Of a stretch of 64,000 bases of DNA, positions 35,721-43,698 are shown piece after piece. This stretch comes from Secundilactobacillus hailunensis (lineage in GTDB: Bacteria; Bacillota; Bacilli; Lactobacillales; Lactobacillaceae), in contig NZ_BJDO01000006.1 in NCBI RefSeq assembly GCF_005405185.1, positions 1 through 64,000 on the forward strand, read 5' to 3'. The notes under the pieces are model-generated. The model had not been told where the DNA came from. It searched no databases and was given only the letters and a program-made list of their open reading frames with translations. Made by a program: the position numbers and the translations under genes. Within the stretch, counting starts at the first letter, position 1. Each line of letters begins with the position of its first letter.

Positions 35721-36308
35721 ATGACGGTAAAAGAAAAAATAATGGCAGCAACGAAGCAATTAGTCGTCTCACAGCCATTTGATAAAATCACTGTGACAAC
35801 AATCATGGCAATCACCAGCATGCGCCGGCAATCTTTTTATGACCATTTTCGGGATAAGTATGATGTGCTGGCTGAAATTTATTCAACTGAGGTTAAGGCA
35901 GCGGTTCACTATTGCGGTAATTATCGTTTTTGGCCGCAGACTTTACTGGCAATGCTGACGTACTTCGACAGTAACTGGGCGTTCTACCAAAACGTCTTAA
36001 AGCTAGACGTTCAAAACGCCCCTGAAGAAGTGATCATCGACCATTTAAAAACCATGGTTGGCCAAATTTTTACGAGTTTAGGCGACGTTGAAAAAATCAG
36101 TATTGATACCAGCTACTGCGTATTCCTCCAAAAAACACTTGGTGGAACGCTTTTTCTTTCATTAAAGGAGTGGCTTTATCAACCAGACGGACTTGAGCTG
36201 CAACAGGAGTACCGTTATTTAAAGGCTTATCTGGAAGATGGGATCAATGGGTACCTATTACGAACAAAGCGAATCAACACCTATCAGAAGCATTCTGAGA
36301 TTGCCTAG
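35721..36308 (+). CDS. TetR/AcrR-family regulator, DhaS-like
   Basis: A 195-residue regulator with the N-terminal TetR helix-turn-helix (ITVTTIMAITSMRRQSFYDH) at residues ~24-45 and a DhaS/TetR_C_8-like C-terminal domain. In lactococci DhaS activates dihydroxyacetone kinase genes, but none are here. The divergent ThrE-like gene is a possible target. The ATG at 35721 follows AAAGGGG; an upstream in-frame codon lacks a ribosome site. Its last four bases overlap the convergent yaaA gene. Confidence 0.85.
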   Translation: MTVKEKIMAATKQLVVSQPFDKITVTTIMAITSMRRQSFYDHFRDKYDVLAEIYSTEVKAAVHYCGNYRFWPQTLLAMLTYFDSNWAFYQNVLKLDVQNAPEEVIIDHLKTMVGQIFTSLGDVEKISIDTSYCVFLQKTLGGTLFLSLKEWLYQPDGLELQQEYRYLKAYLEDGINGYLLRTKRINTYQKHSEIA

Positions 36309-37060
36309 TGTTTACGCTCATTATTAACGAAAACCAGCTGATTTTGAGTTGAACGCTGGGCGTCAAAGTGCCAGTCTGGATGATCAAAATGAGTAACACC
36401 GGCGATATCTTGAATGTTGTGCTCGGCTAAATAACGGACCATTTCGCCGCGGGCCATCTTGGCTAACGTAGCCTTGGTTTTTAATTTGCCAGCGACTTCT
36501 GACCCGAAGACAACGTTGATTAACTGGTCGTTGGGCTGTAAGTACCGTGTAATGGTCTTAGCATATTCCTGCGAGGCCAGGTTAAGCACGGGACCTTGAT
36601 CAAATGAAAGTGCCTGATAGAGTCGCTGCCCCCAAAATTGGTATAAGTTGCGGGTGCCCGCTACTTGGATGACTGACTGCATTTCAAGCCGGTAGGGAGT
36701 AACGCCATCGAAGGGCCGTAAAATGCCGTAGAAGCCGGATAGAATACGTAGCTTGGCTTGGACATACGCCAGTGCAGGGGCAGTGAAGAGGTCTGGTGCC
36801 ATATATTGATATTGGATGCCGGTGTAACTTAAAATTGCGGGCGTTAACTGATCAGACAGGTTCATTTTTTGCAGCCAAGTGTAATTTGGTCGGGCTAATT
36901 TATCGCTGCACCGCCACATCGTTTGGGCTGCTTCATAACTGAAAGTTTGCATTTTCTGAAGTATTTGACGGGTTTCTTCTATATATATGGGTAAACCTTG
37001 AATCTCAAAGTCGTTGGTATTAACAACCATTTTTTTGGCTGGTGCGATAATGATCTGCAT
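36305..37060 (-). CDS. yaaA: Peroxide stress protein YaaA (UPF0246)
   Basis: A 251-residue protein of the YaaA/DUF328 family, normal length. The signature start MQIIIAPAKKM, LSGFYGILRPFDGVTPYRLEM in the middle and NLASQEYAK later are visible. E. coli YaaA lowers intracellular free iron during peroxide stress and binds DNA. Its 3' end overlaps the convergent TetR gene by 4 nt, with no terminator between them. Confidence 0.92.
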   Translation of the reverse strand: MQIIIAPAKKMVVNTNDFEIQGLPIYIEETRQILQKMQTFSYEAAQTMWRCSDKLARPNYTWLQKMNLSDQLTPAILSYTGIQYQYMAPDLFTAPALAYVQAKLRILSGFYGILRPFDGVTPYRLEMQSVIQVAGTRNLYQFWGQRLYQALSFDQGPVLNLASQEYAKTITRYLQPNDQLINVVFGSEVAGKLKTKATLAKMARGEMVRYLAEHNIQDIAGVTHFDHPDWHFDAQRSTQNQLVFVNNERKH

Positions 37061-37195
37061 AGTATCTTCCTATCTAGGTGTTTAAAACATCGTTATAATG
37101 AGCAGTTAGTTTAGTTTAATTGAGTTTTGTAGAAGATGCAATATCCATTAGGCTATCTATTTTTTACGGAAAAGTAAAAAGATTGGCAAAAGGAC

Positions 37196-37224
37196 TTGCA
37201 TAATGGCTGTTCTCCATGTATAAT
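37196..37224 (+). promoter_or_regulatory. Promoter of small-RNA unit 1
   Basis: TTGCAT, 17-nt spacer, TATAAT. Confidence 0.75.
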
Positions 37225-37230
37225 GTGATT

Positions 37231-37615
37231 TGTATTAAGAAATGTGAAATTAATTAAATAAAAATTGCTCAGCACTAAAGTTCATTTTAGTGACACGACC
37301 CGGACAGGAGAAAGACCTGCTCGGGTCGTTGTTGTCTCATGAGGATTATTTAATTGATTAGTTTTACGTGAATCATCCTTTTGATTTGAAGTAGTTCAAA
37401 TTCCTGTTGAGTTACCCCCCCAATTAACTCATTCTGACTTATCCCCCAGCGGTTTAAACGATTGCTGGTAAGGTTAAGTTAGTATAGTCGAACAATAACA
37501 GGTAGTGTCCTATCATTGCAAGTAGTTGAAGAATTGTCGATGTCTCCTTCGATTCTTTGATAAAAGCTAATATATGGTAAGGCAATGAAAAGGTTAGGAT
37601 ATTTCATTTCTGATT
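37231..37615 (+). ncRNA. Candidate small RNA, unit 1
   Basis: The RNA would start near 37231. It contains hairpins cactaaa/tttagtg, cgacccg-cagg/cctg-cgggtcg, tttgaa/ttcaaa, and gagtta/taactc with a loop of seven C (37415-37421). A free ATCCCCC precedes a CCAGC/GCTGG hairpin. There is no ORF with a ribosome site. The 3' end is uncertain; there is no good terminator before unit 2. Confidence 0.6.
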
Positions 37616-37706
37616 TTAGTTTAACTTAGTTGAGGTCTCTAGAAGCTACAATCATAGTTGAGTTTGTCTATTTTTTGGAGAAAAACGAAAAAATAGACGA
37701 AAGGAC

Positions 37707-37735
37707 TTGTAAAATGATTGTGCACTATGTATAAT
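37707..37735 (+). promoter_or_regulatory. Promoter of small-RNA unit 2
   Basis: TTGTAA, 17-nt spacer, TATAAT; an 11-bp stem gtctatttttt/aaaaaatagac lies immediately upstream. Confidence 0.75.
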
Positions 37736-37741
37736 GTGTCT

Positions 37742-38181
37742 TGTATTCAAGAACAGTGAAACGAATTAAATAAATAAATTGCTCAGCACTAAAACTCTTT
37801 TTTAGTGACACGACCCGGACAGGAGAGAGACCTGTTCGGGTCGTTGTCGTCTGATGGGATTGTTTAATTAATTGGTTTCACGTGAGTTGCCCTTTTGGTT
37901 TGGAGTATTTCAAATTCCTGTCGAGTTGATCCCCCCCAATTAACTCATTCTGATTGTTAATCAGAAATCCCCCCAGCAATTTAAATAATTGCTAGTGAGA
38001 TTATATAATTAGTATAATCGAACATTAACAGGTAGGGTCTTATCATGGCAAGTAGTTGAAGAGTTGTTGATGTCTCCTTCGATTCTTCGATAAAAGCTGA
38101 TACATGGTAAGACAATGAAAAGGTTAGGATATTTCATTTCTAATTTAAAACGTCTAACGATAATCGTTAGGCGTTTTTTTT
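37742..38181 (+). ncRNA. Candidate small RNA, unit 2
   Basis: Homologue of unit 1. The C-loop hairpin is longer (GAGTTGAT, loop CCCCCCCA, ATTAACTC; 37923-37946). A second C6 run precedes AGCAATT/AATTGCT. It ends at a terminator (38147-38181). A second promoter-like TTGCTA-18-TATAAT lies inside at ~37990-38019, so the 3' domain may also be made as a separate RNA. Confidence 0.6.
38147..38181 (+). terminator. Terminator of the small-RNA locus
   Basis: Stem acg(t/c)ctaacgat/atcgttaggcgt followed by T8. Confidence 0.88.
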
Positions 38182-38305
38182 GTGGAAAATTGTGGTTGGC
38201 CGGTGAATAATAAATGGAGCATTTACATATATATGTCCTAAATATCAGCTATTTCGTGATTTTTTCTGAAAAGTCGACAAATATTTTAAAAAAATTGTAT
38301 GCAAA

Positions 38306-38319
38306 TGAAACTGTTTACA
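38306..38319 (-). promoter_or_regulatory. cre-like site upstream of protease 1
   Basis: On the minus strand TGTAAACAGTTTCA, one mismatch from the cre consensus. The same site is conserved upstream of protease 2 (39524-39537) and nearly so upstream of protease 3 (40631-40644). Confidence 0.35.
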
Positions 38320-38429
38320 TTTGTAGAATTTTATTCTGATTTAGGGGCCGAAAAGCCTGTTAAACTAATGTTTATCCTCTAAACAGTTAAAAATATAATG
38401 GTTTCACAATCTCCACTTTGCTTTAACTT

Positions 38430-38474
38430 TGTAACATGTTTGTAATAGTAATCCTGAATTCCTAGTGCTATAGT
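38430..38474 (+). promoter_or_regulatory. WalR-type box and promoter of protease 1
   Basis: TGTAAC-ATGTT-TGTAAT (38430-38446) fits the WalR consensus TGTWAH-N5-TGTWAH exactly. The -10 TATAGT is 22 nt downstream (38469-38474), and no good -35 exists, as expected for an activated promoter. Confidence 0.55.
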
Positions 38475-38489
38475 CATTCTCGTTGCTTC

Positions 38490-38509
38490 GTTATTGGGGG
38501 GTCAATAAC
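38490..38509 (+). promoter_or_regulatory. G-rich-loop hairpin in the 5' UTR of protease 1
   Basis: GTTATTG and CAATAAC enclose the loop GGGGGT, about 10 nt into the mRNA. Homologous hairpins precede proteases 2 (39706-39731) and 3 (40811-40834). Confidence 0.75.
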
Positions 38510-38597
38510 CAAGCAGCCTAAAAGTAAATTGATTTTCACAAATTTATTTTTAGTAAGTAAGCTTTTGAAGGAACACCGAATTTAAGGAGACAATTTA

Positions 38598-39254
38598 TTG
38601 AATTTCAACAATCGTTTTATGGGTAGTATGTTAGCTGTCGTTGCCGTTGCCGCAGGTTTGATTTTCGCTGCACCAAGTCACGCGGATGCAAAGGTAGTTA
38701 CAGATGCCGATGCCACCAGTGCAATTACTAAAACACAAGCACAGAATGGTACTGCTAAAGCTGATGGTGGCGCTGCTACTGGTTCAGCTCGTTTGACACC
38801 CGCTACTAAGCGCTGGCAATCAGCTACTATCACTTACAAGATCTCCAGCAAATCCGGTTATTACAAGACCGTTTGGCAGTCAGCCGTTAAGAGCTGGAAC
38901 AAGAGCGGCGTGGTTAAGCTGGTCGCTACTTCTGGTAAAGCTGACATTACTTTAGCCGATAAGAACTCTACTATGAAGAACGCTACAGTCGGCATTACTT
39001 ATTCTTCATACTATAATGATAAGGATATGAACGGTTTAAAGGTTATGGCTAACGCCCAATCATACGTCTTCAAAAACGTGGCCAACCGTTATCACTATTC
39101 CAAGTCAGAAAAAACGAACGTTGCCGAACATGAATTAGGTCACGCCTTAGGTTTGGAACATAACGTTGGTAAAGCCAGTGTGATGTATTACGCTACTCGT
39201 GATCAATCCGTTTCAAAACCAGATGTTAATGGCTTGGAAGCTAGTTACCGTTAA
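38598..39254 (+). CDS. Secreted matrixin-type zinc metalloprotease, copy 1
   Basis: A 218-residue preprotein. A signal peptide (hydrophobic core LAVVAVAAGLIFAA, cleavage around SHA/DA) precedes a ~185-residue domain. Near the C-terminus lie the metzincin zinc motif HELGHALGLEH and a Met-turn SVMYY, defining a matrixin (M10A-like) fold without a typical cysteine-switch propeptide. The TTG start is supported by AAGGAG 8 nt upstream, identical in copy 2 and equivalent to the GTG of copy 3. It is the first of three tandem paralogues and has its own promoter and terminator. Targets are unknown; cell-surface or extracellular proteins are likely. Confidence 0.9.
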   Translation: MNFNNRFMGSMLAVVAVAAGLIFAAPSHADAKVVTDADATSAITKTQAQNGTAKADGGAATGSARLTPATKRWQSATITYKISSKSGYYKTVWQSAVKSWNKSGVVKLVATSGKADITLADKNSTMKNATVGITYSSYYNDKDMNGLKVMANAQSYVFKNVANRYHYSKSEKTNVAEHELGHALGLEHNVGKASVMYYATRDQSVSKPDVNGLEASYR

Positions 39255-39278
39255 AATCAAAAAATTAAATTAGAATTG

Positions 39279-39312
39279 AAATATCCATTCCAGGGGGGAA
39301 TGGATATTTTTG
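39279..39312 (+). terminator. Terminator of protease 1
   Basis: Stem atatccattcc/ggaatggatat with a G-rich loop and T5; the same terminator follows copies 2 and 3. Confidence 0.9.
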
Positions 39313-39647
39313 ATTGGTTTGATATATTGGCGCTGATCTTTTTAGCTAAATGCTGGACTGTTAAAGATAGTCGATTTACTAATTAAAAAAAGTTAATTTG
39401 CAAAAAGGATTGGGTTTTTCGAGGTATAATAAATGGGACACTTATAGTTATATGTCCTAAAAATCACGTATTTTTTGATATTTTTTAAAAAATAAAAAAC
39501 TTTTTTAATATTTAAAGTGTAAATGAAACTGTTTACATTTGCATAGTTTTATCTTGATTTAAGGGTTAAGAAGCCTGCTAAGCTAGGCTTTAGCCTCTGA
39601 ATAGTTAGAGATATAATTATTTCACAAGCTAGATTTCTCAAAACTTT

Positions 39648-39692
39648 TGTAACATTCCTGTAATAGTATTCTTGAATCCCTGATGTTATAGT
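39648..39692 (+). promoter_or_regulatory. WalR-type box and promoter of protease 2
   Basis: TGTAAC-ATTCC-TGTAAT (39648-39664), 22 nt, TATAGT (39687-39692); same geometry as copy 1 with a different N5. Confidence 0.55.
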
Positions 39693-39705
39693 CATTCTCG
39701 TTGCG

Positions 39706-39731
39706 TTGGTTATTGGGGGGTCAATAACCAA
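39706..39731 (+). promoter_or_regulatory. G-rich-loop hairpin in the 5' UTR of protease 2
   Basis: A perfect 10-bp stem TTGGTTATTG/CAATAACCAA encloses GGGGGT. Confidence 0.78.
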
Positions 39732-39816
39732 GCGGCCTAAAAGTAAATTGATTTTCACAAATTTATTTTTAGTAAGTAAGCTTTTGAAGGAACACCGAAT
39801 TTAAGGAGACTATTTA

Positions 39817-40473
39817 TTGAATTTCAACAATCGTTTCATGGGTAGTATGTTAGCTGTCGTTGCCGTTGCCGCAGGTTTGATTTTCGCTGCACCAAGTCAT
39901 GCAGATGCAAAGGTAGTTACAGACGCCGATGCTACGAGTGCTGTTACTAAGACACAGGTTATGAATGGAACCGCTAAAGCCGATGGCGGTGAAGCCACTG
40001 GCTCCGCTAAATTAACACCAGCTACTAAACGCTGGCAGTCAAGCACCATCACCTATAAGATCGATAGTGGTTCAAGTTACTACAAGTCCGTTTGGAAATC
40101 CGCTGTTAAAAGCTGGAACAAGAGCGGCGTGGTTAAGTTGGTTGCTACTTCAGGTAAAGCTGATATCAACTTGTCCGATAAGAACTCTACTATGAAAAAC
40201 GCGACAGTCGGTATTACTTATTCTTCATACTATAATGATAAGGATATGAATGGTTTAAAGGTTATGGCTAACGCCCAATCATACGTCTTCAAAAACGTGG
40301 CCAACCGTTATCACTATTCCAAGTCAGAAAAAACGAACGTTGCTGAACATGAATTAGGCCACGCCTTAGGCTTAGAACATAATGTTGGTAAAACTAGTGT
40401 CATGTATTACGCCACTCGTGATCAATCCGTTTCAAAGCCAGATGTTAATGGCTTGGAAGCTAGCTACCGTTAA
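39817..40473 (+). CDS. Secreted matrixin-type zinc metalloprotease, copy 2
   Basis: A 218-residue paralogue nearly identical to copy 1 in signal peptide and the C-terminal half. Most differences fall in residues ~45-110 (for example MNGTAKADGGEATGSA and IDSGSSYYKSVWKS). The zinc motif HELGHALGLEH and Met-turn SVMYY are intact. TTG start with AAGGAG 8 nt upstream. The gene, its ~110-nt leader and its terminator are duplicated as one unit with a 1219-bp period. Confidence 0.9.
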   Translation: MNFNNRFMGSMLAVVAVAAGLIFAAPSHADAKVVTDADATSAVTKTQVMNGTAKADGGEATGSAKLTPATKRWQSSTITYKIDSGSSYYKSVWKSAVKSWNKSGVVKLVATSGKADINLSDKNSTMKNATVGITYSSYYNDKDMNGLKVMANAQSYVFKNVANRYHYSKSEKTNVAEHELGHALGLEHNVGKTSVMYYATRDQSVSKPDVNGLEASYR

Positions 40474-40496
40474 AATTAAAATCTAAATTAGAAATG

Positions 40497-40528
40497 AAAT
40501 ATCCATTCCGGGGGAATGGATATTTTTT
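40497..40528 (+). terminator. Terminator of protease 2
   Basis: Stem atatccattcc/ggaatggatat with T6. Confidence 0.88.
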
Positions 40529-40792
40529 AACCACTTTTAATGGCACACATATTTAAAAATGTATCAAAAATAAACAAAACATTAGCTTTATTGGTAGAAT
40601 CATTCTATTCTGGAATCTCTAACGTGCAAATGAAACTGTTTACGTTTTCATATTATAGTTTTTAATTTATGAGCTGAGAAGCCTATCGTACTAGGTTTTT
40701 AATTGAATGGTCAAAGTTATAACGAATTCACAAAGTTGTTTTTTAGTAAATATTTACATTTTTTTCATCTGGCATTTCAAAGGACCTGATGT

Positions 40793-40834
40793 TATAGTCA
40801 TGACGTTGAGTTATTTATTGGGGGCAATAAGTAA
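40793..40834 (+). promoter_or_regulatory. Promoter -10 and 5' hairpin of protease 3
   Basis: TATAGT (40793-40798) is conserved, but the WalR-like box upstream has decayed to TTACAT-N5-TCATCT. The hairpin TTATTTATTG/CAATAAGTAA keeps a shorter GGGG loop (40811-40834). Confidence 0.5.
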
Positions 40835-40988
40835 TAAACGGGGAAAAGATTTAGTTCTTTTACTAATTGTGAATTAGGAATTCTGCATTTTGGAAGGGTA
40901 TGCTTTCTCGTATTACGCTTTTTGGAGAAAGTATTTAGAAAAAGCTGATAGTCAATATAATTAAATTTTCATTTAAGGAGACTAATCA

Positions 40989-41663
40989 GTGAATATGAAT
41001 AAACGAATAGTGTATCGCTTATTGGCTGTTGTTGCTGTTGTTGCAGGCGTTAGTTGCGTTTCGCCCAGTCATGCTGATGCTAAGCTGATTACTGGAGCCG
41101 ATGCTACGGGTGCTCAGATCAAGACAGACGTGTATTTTGGCTCTGCAAAGGCCCATTCTGATAATTGGATGGATACTGCTACTGGTTCAGCCAGAGTCAC
41201 GCCCGCTGCTAAGCGTTGGCAATCGACTACCATTACCTATAAGGTAGCCAGTGGGTCAAAGTATTATGATTCTGTTTGGCGGACTGCCGTTAAAAGCTGG
41301 AATCGTGGTGGCGTTGTTCATCTAGTTGCTACTTCTGGTAAACCTGATATTTCACTAGGTACTAGTAATTCACCGCAGGGTAAAAACGGTTCGTCAGTTG
41401 GAATTACCTATTCATCGTATTATGATCACACCACGTTGAATCATTTGGACGTTTTGGCTGGTGCCAAGTCCTATATTTATCGCAATGTTGCTGATCATTT
41501 TCATTATTCAAAGCAGGAACGAACTAACGTTGCCGAACATGAACTGGGTCACGCTTTAGGTTTGGAACATAATGTTGGTAGAAGTAGCGTCATGTATTAC
41601 GCAACACGCGATCAATCCGTCGCTAAACCTGATTTTAATGGGCTGAAGCAGAGTTATCGTTAA
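40989..41663 (+). CDS. Secreted matrixin-type zinc metalloprotease, copy 3 (diverged)
   Basis: A 224-residue paralogue, clearly diverged from copies 1 and 2 but with the same layout: signal peptide, a region with two short insertions (around SDNWMDTATG and NSPQGKNG), HELGHALGLEH and SVMYY. The GTG start has AAGGAG 8 nt upstream, so all three copies use weak start codons at the same position. The WalR-like box is lost upstream, which suggests different expression. Confidence 0.9.
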   Translation: MNMNKRIVYRLLAVVAVVAGVSCVSPSHADAKLITGADATGAQIKTDVYFGSAKAHSDNWMDTATGSARVTPAAKRWQSTTITYKVASGSKYYDSVWRTAVKSWNRGGVVHLVATSGKPDISLGTSNSPQGKNGSSVGITYSSYYDHTTLNHLDVLAGAKSYIYRNVADHFHYSKQERTNVAEHELGHALGLEHNVGRSSVMYYATRDQSVAKPDFNGLKQSYR

Positions 41664-41684
41664 AGCAAAACAAAATTAGAAATG

Positions 41685-41717
41685 AAATATCCATTCCGGG
41701 GGGAATGGATATTTTTT
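41685..41717 (+). terminator. Terminator of protease 3
   Basis: The same atatccattcc/ggaatggatat stem, G-rich loop and T6. Confidence 0.88.
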
Positions 41718-41761
41718 ACGTTATTTTTACTTGTTAGTTTACTAATAAGAAAAGCATGATT

Positions 41762-43522
41762 TTAGCCCTTATATTGAGCGGTTAACCAATCTGCTAATTC
41801 AGTCAAACTGTCGATGGTATTAGTGAGTAGCTCTTCAGCTGTAAATGAGTTTGTTTTCCAAGCCGAAACCGTCAATGACAGTTTCGTTTTTAAAACACCG
41901 TAATAAATGCCGTAACCATCAGCGCTGGTGGGAACAGTTGCTAAACTATCGATAACTTCAAAAGGTAAATTGATGGTTGAAAAGAAGTCAGTCGCTAAAT
42001 GCTGTAAAAATGCTGAATGAAAGAAGACAGCGGCATCAGGAAAGGCCTCGTTACCGCCAGTTTGGGTCATCGTGGTCTGCAGCCCCAGTAAGTGGTGTGC
42101 AATGCCAAAACCGTCGTCAGTTAAAATCACGCGGTCGTTGTGAGCAGCCATGGCCTGATCAAATAGCTGTTTAGTAGCCGCATCCCGTTGACCAGCGGCA
42201 AAGGCAGTGATAAAACGCTGCTCTTCAAGCGTAATTGAAGCCATACTGGCGGTTCGTCCCTGGTAAAAGTGACGCATTGAAACGGGTTCTGAGATGTTTC
42301 GCCAGCCACCAGTTGCCCGGTATTCGGCGAGTGCCAGTCCAATTTGGCTAAAGGCATCGGAGTCGATGTTCAGTTCCTTTAGTGGTTCGTTGCCAAGGTC
42401 TTGAATGGTGGTCGATGCACATACCAACTCGTTAGCAATTAACGCGTTCTTATTTGCAGCTTCACTTAGCGCTTCTTTGGTATAGTGATCTAACTGCCAG
42501 GTGAGCTGCTGAAAGTGCGGTTTGCCCTTGCTGTCCCATTGATCGGCCGGTTGGCTTAATTGATTTACGACTGCCGTAATTAATTTTAAAGTTGGATACG
42601 GATCAGTTTGACTGCGTTCAAAGGCGAAACCAACGTGGCCGTCAGCACTGACGATCACTTGGACCGTTTTATCGAAGATTCGGTCTTGAGGACCTAGCAA
42701 GGTGGACTGAGCAGTTAGCGGCTGATTGGAATCTTGCAGTGTCAGCACCAATAAACTAGTGCTAATGCGTTGTAAATTTTCGTAATTGCCCTGATTGGTG
42801 GCTAAATGCTGCTGTAACCGTGCTGCGTCATCTCGTGGCAAACCAGTATAAGCACCGATAAAGAAGGCATCAGTAGCGGTATTTTCCATGATCTGAGCCA
42901 ATGCTTCAGTAAGTGAGTGCAAAGTTGAGACGCGTCCGGCGTGGTCAATCAATCGAACTTGATAGACAGTTTGGTGATAAATGACAGTTACTTCGACGTT
43001 TTTTGACGTGTTACGGGTCTTTTGCAGAATATCCTGGCCAAGTTCTGGCTGTCGTTGTGTTCGGAAAAGCTGCTGGTAGGTACTCATATCGACCGGCTGG
43101 CCATCTGGGGTAGCTTCAACTGGCGCTTCTTCTGACGCGTAGGCTAGGTATTGATCAGCGAAATTCTGGAGCAGTTTGGCAGCCATCGTGACTTGATCCA
43201 AATCTAGTAGGTCAGCTGAAGAAACGGTAAAAGCGAAATTAGAAGATGCCTGAAGTGGGTGGCGGCTTTTAAGCGCGTGCTGACGTGAAATAGGTGCAAA
43301 CCAATTCGCATTGGTTTCGGCCCAGCGTTGTTTGAGCAATGCCTGTAGTTCAGGTGCATCATTGGCTTTGAAAGCAGCGATTTGGTCAGCAAATTTGGTG
43401 CGTTGTAATTCACCTAATAGTGGCCGACTCCATTCTTCGAGTCGTGAGAGTGTTACGTCAATATCCGGTAGTGGCAGTTTAGCTAATTGCGGTAATAGTT
43501 GCGTTGAATATTTTGCGGTCAT
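41762..43522 (-). CDS. Choline/carnitine O-acyltransferase family protein with catalytic His replaced
   Basis: A 586-residue member of the carnitine acyltransferase family (PF00755), which moves acyl groups between CoA and carnitine or choline. Family landmarks in order: STYQQLFRTQRQPE near 150, RIFDKTVQVIVSADG near 287, FYQGRTASMAS near 410, and ADGYGIYYGVL near 535. The catalytic motif normally reads FEHS-x-x-D; here it is GFAFERSQTDPYP, with Arg (codon CGC) for His. The family is rare in bacteria. It may be a pseudoenzyme or use another mechanism. AAAGGAG precedes the ATG. It is monocistronic and convergent with protease 3. Confidence 0.85.
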   Translation of the reverse strand: MTAKYSTQLLPQLAKLPLPDIDVTLSRLEEWSRPLLGELQRTKFADQIAAFKANDAPELQALLKQRWAETNANWFAPISRQHALKSRHPLQASSNFAFTVSSADLLDLDQVTMAAKLLQNFADQYLAYASEEAPVEATPDGQPVDMSTYQQLFRTQRQPELGQDILQKTRNTSKNVEVTVIYHQTVYQVRLIDHAGRVSTLHSLTEALAQIMENTATDAFFIGAYTGLPRDDAARLQQHLATNQGNYENLQRISTSLLVLTLQDSNQPLTAQSTLLGPQDRIFDKTVQVIVSADGHVGFAFERSQTDPYPTLKLITAVVNQLSQPADQWDSKGKPHFQQLTWQLDHYTKEALSEAANKNALIANELVCASTTIQDLGNEPLKELNIDSDAFSQIGLALAEYRATGGWRNISEPVSMRHFYQGRTASMASITLEEQRFITAFAAGQRDAATKQLFDQAMAAHNDRVILTDDGFGIAHHLLGLQTTMTQTGGNEAFPDAAVFFHSAFLQHLATDFFSTINLPFEVIDSLATVPTSADGYGIYYGVLKTKLSLTVSAWKTNSFTAEELLTNTIDSLTELADWLTAQYKG

Positions 43523-43698
43523 TTTAAAGCTCCTTTTGAATATTTACTTATAATAGGAAGAAAAAAATCTGAAATACGGTGTCTTTGAGCCATATTATGG
43601 CATATTATTCAAATTCCGTCATGACTAACGGCTCGTCAAACTACCGACTTCACGGTTATTCAATCAGGTGGTATGCTGTTTTCAAGGAGGGATGAATA

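Larger units (their letters stand above)
37141..38140 (+). repeat. Tandem duplication of a non-coding locus (two ~515-bp units)
   Basis: Unit 1 (from ~37150) and unit 2 (from ~37660) match along their whole length: a promoter, a ctca-gcacta hairpin, a cgacccg/cgggtcg hairpin, a tttga-rich hairpin, a C7-loop hairpin, a CCAGC/AGCAATT hairpin, a TATAgT/TATAAT box, and a 3' domain ending in tttcatttct. No reading frame is conserved between the units. Differences often preserve pairing. Confidence 0.85.

Noticed and set aside
37666-37698. Terminator of small-RNA unit 1
   Set aside because: The gtctatttttt/aaaaaatagac stem has no following T-run and abuts the -35 of unit 2; it may be an operator or cruciform instead.
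37141-38140. CRISPR-like array
   Set aside because: Only two long (~515 bp) units, no short repeats or spacers and no cas genes.
39549-39758. A 69-codon minus-strand frame between proteases 1 and 2
   Set aside because: It lies over the conserved 5' leader and promoter of protease 2, with no ribosome site.
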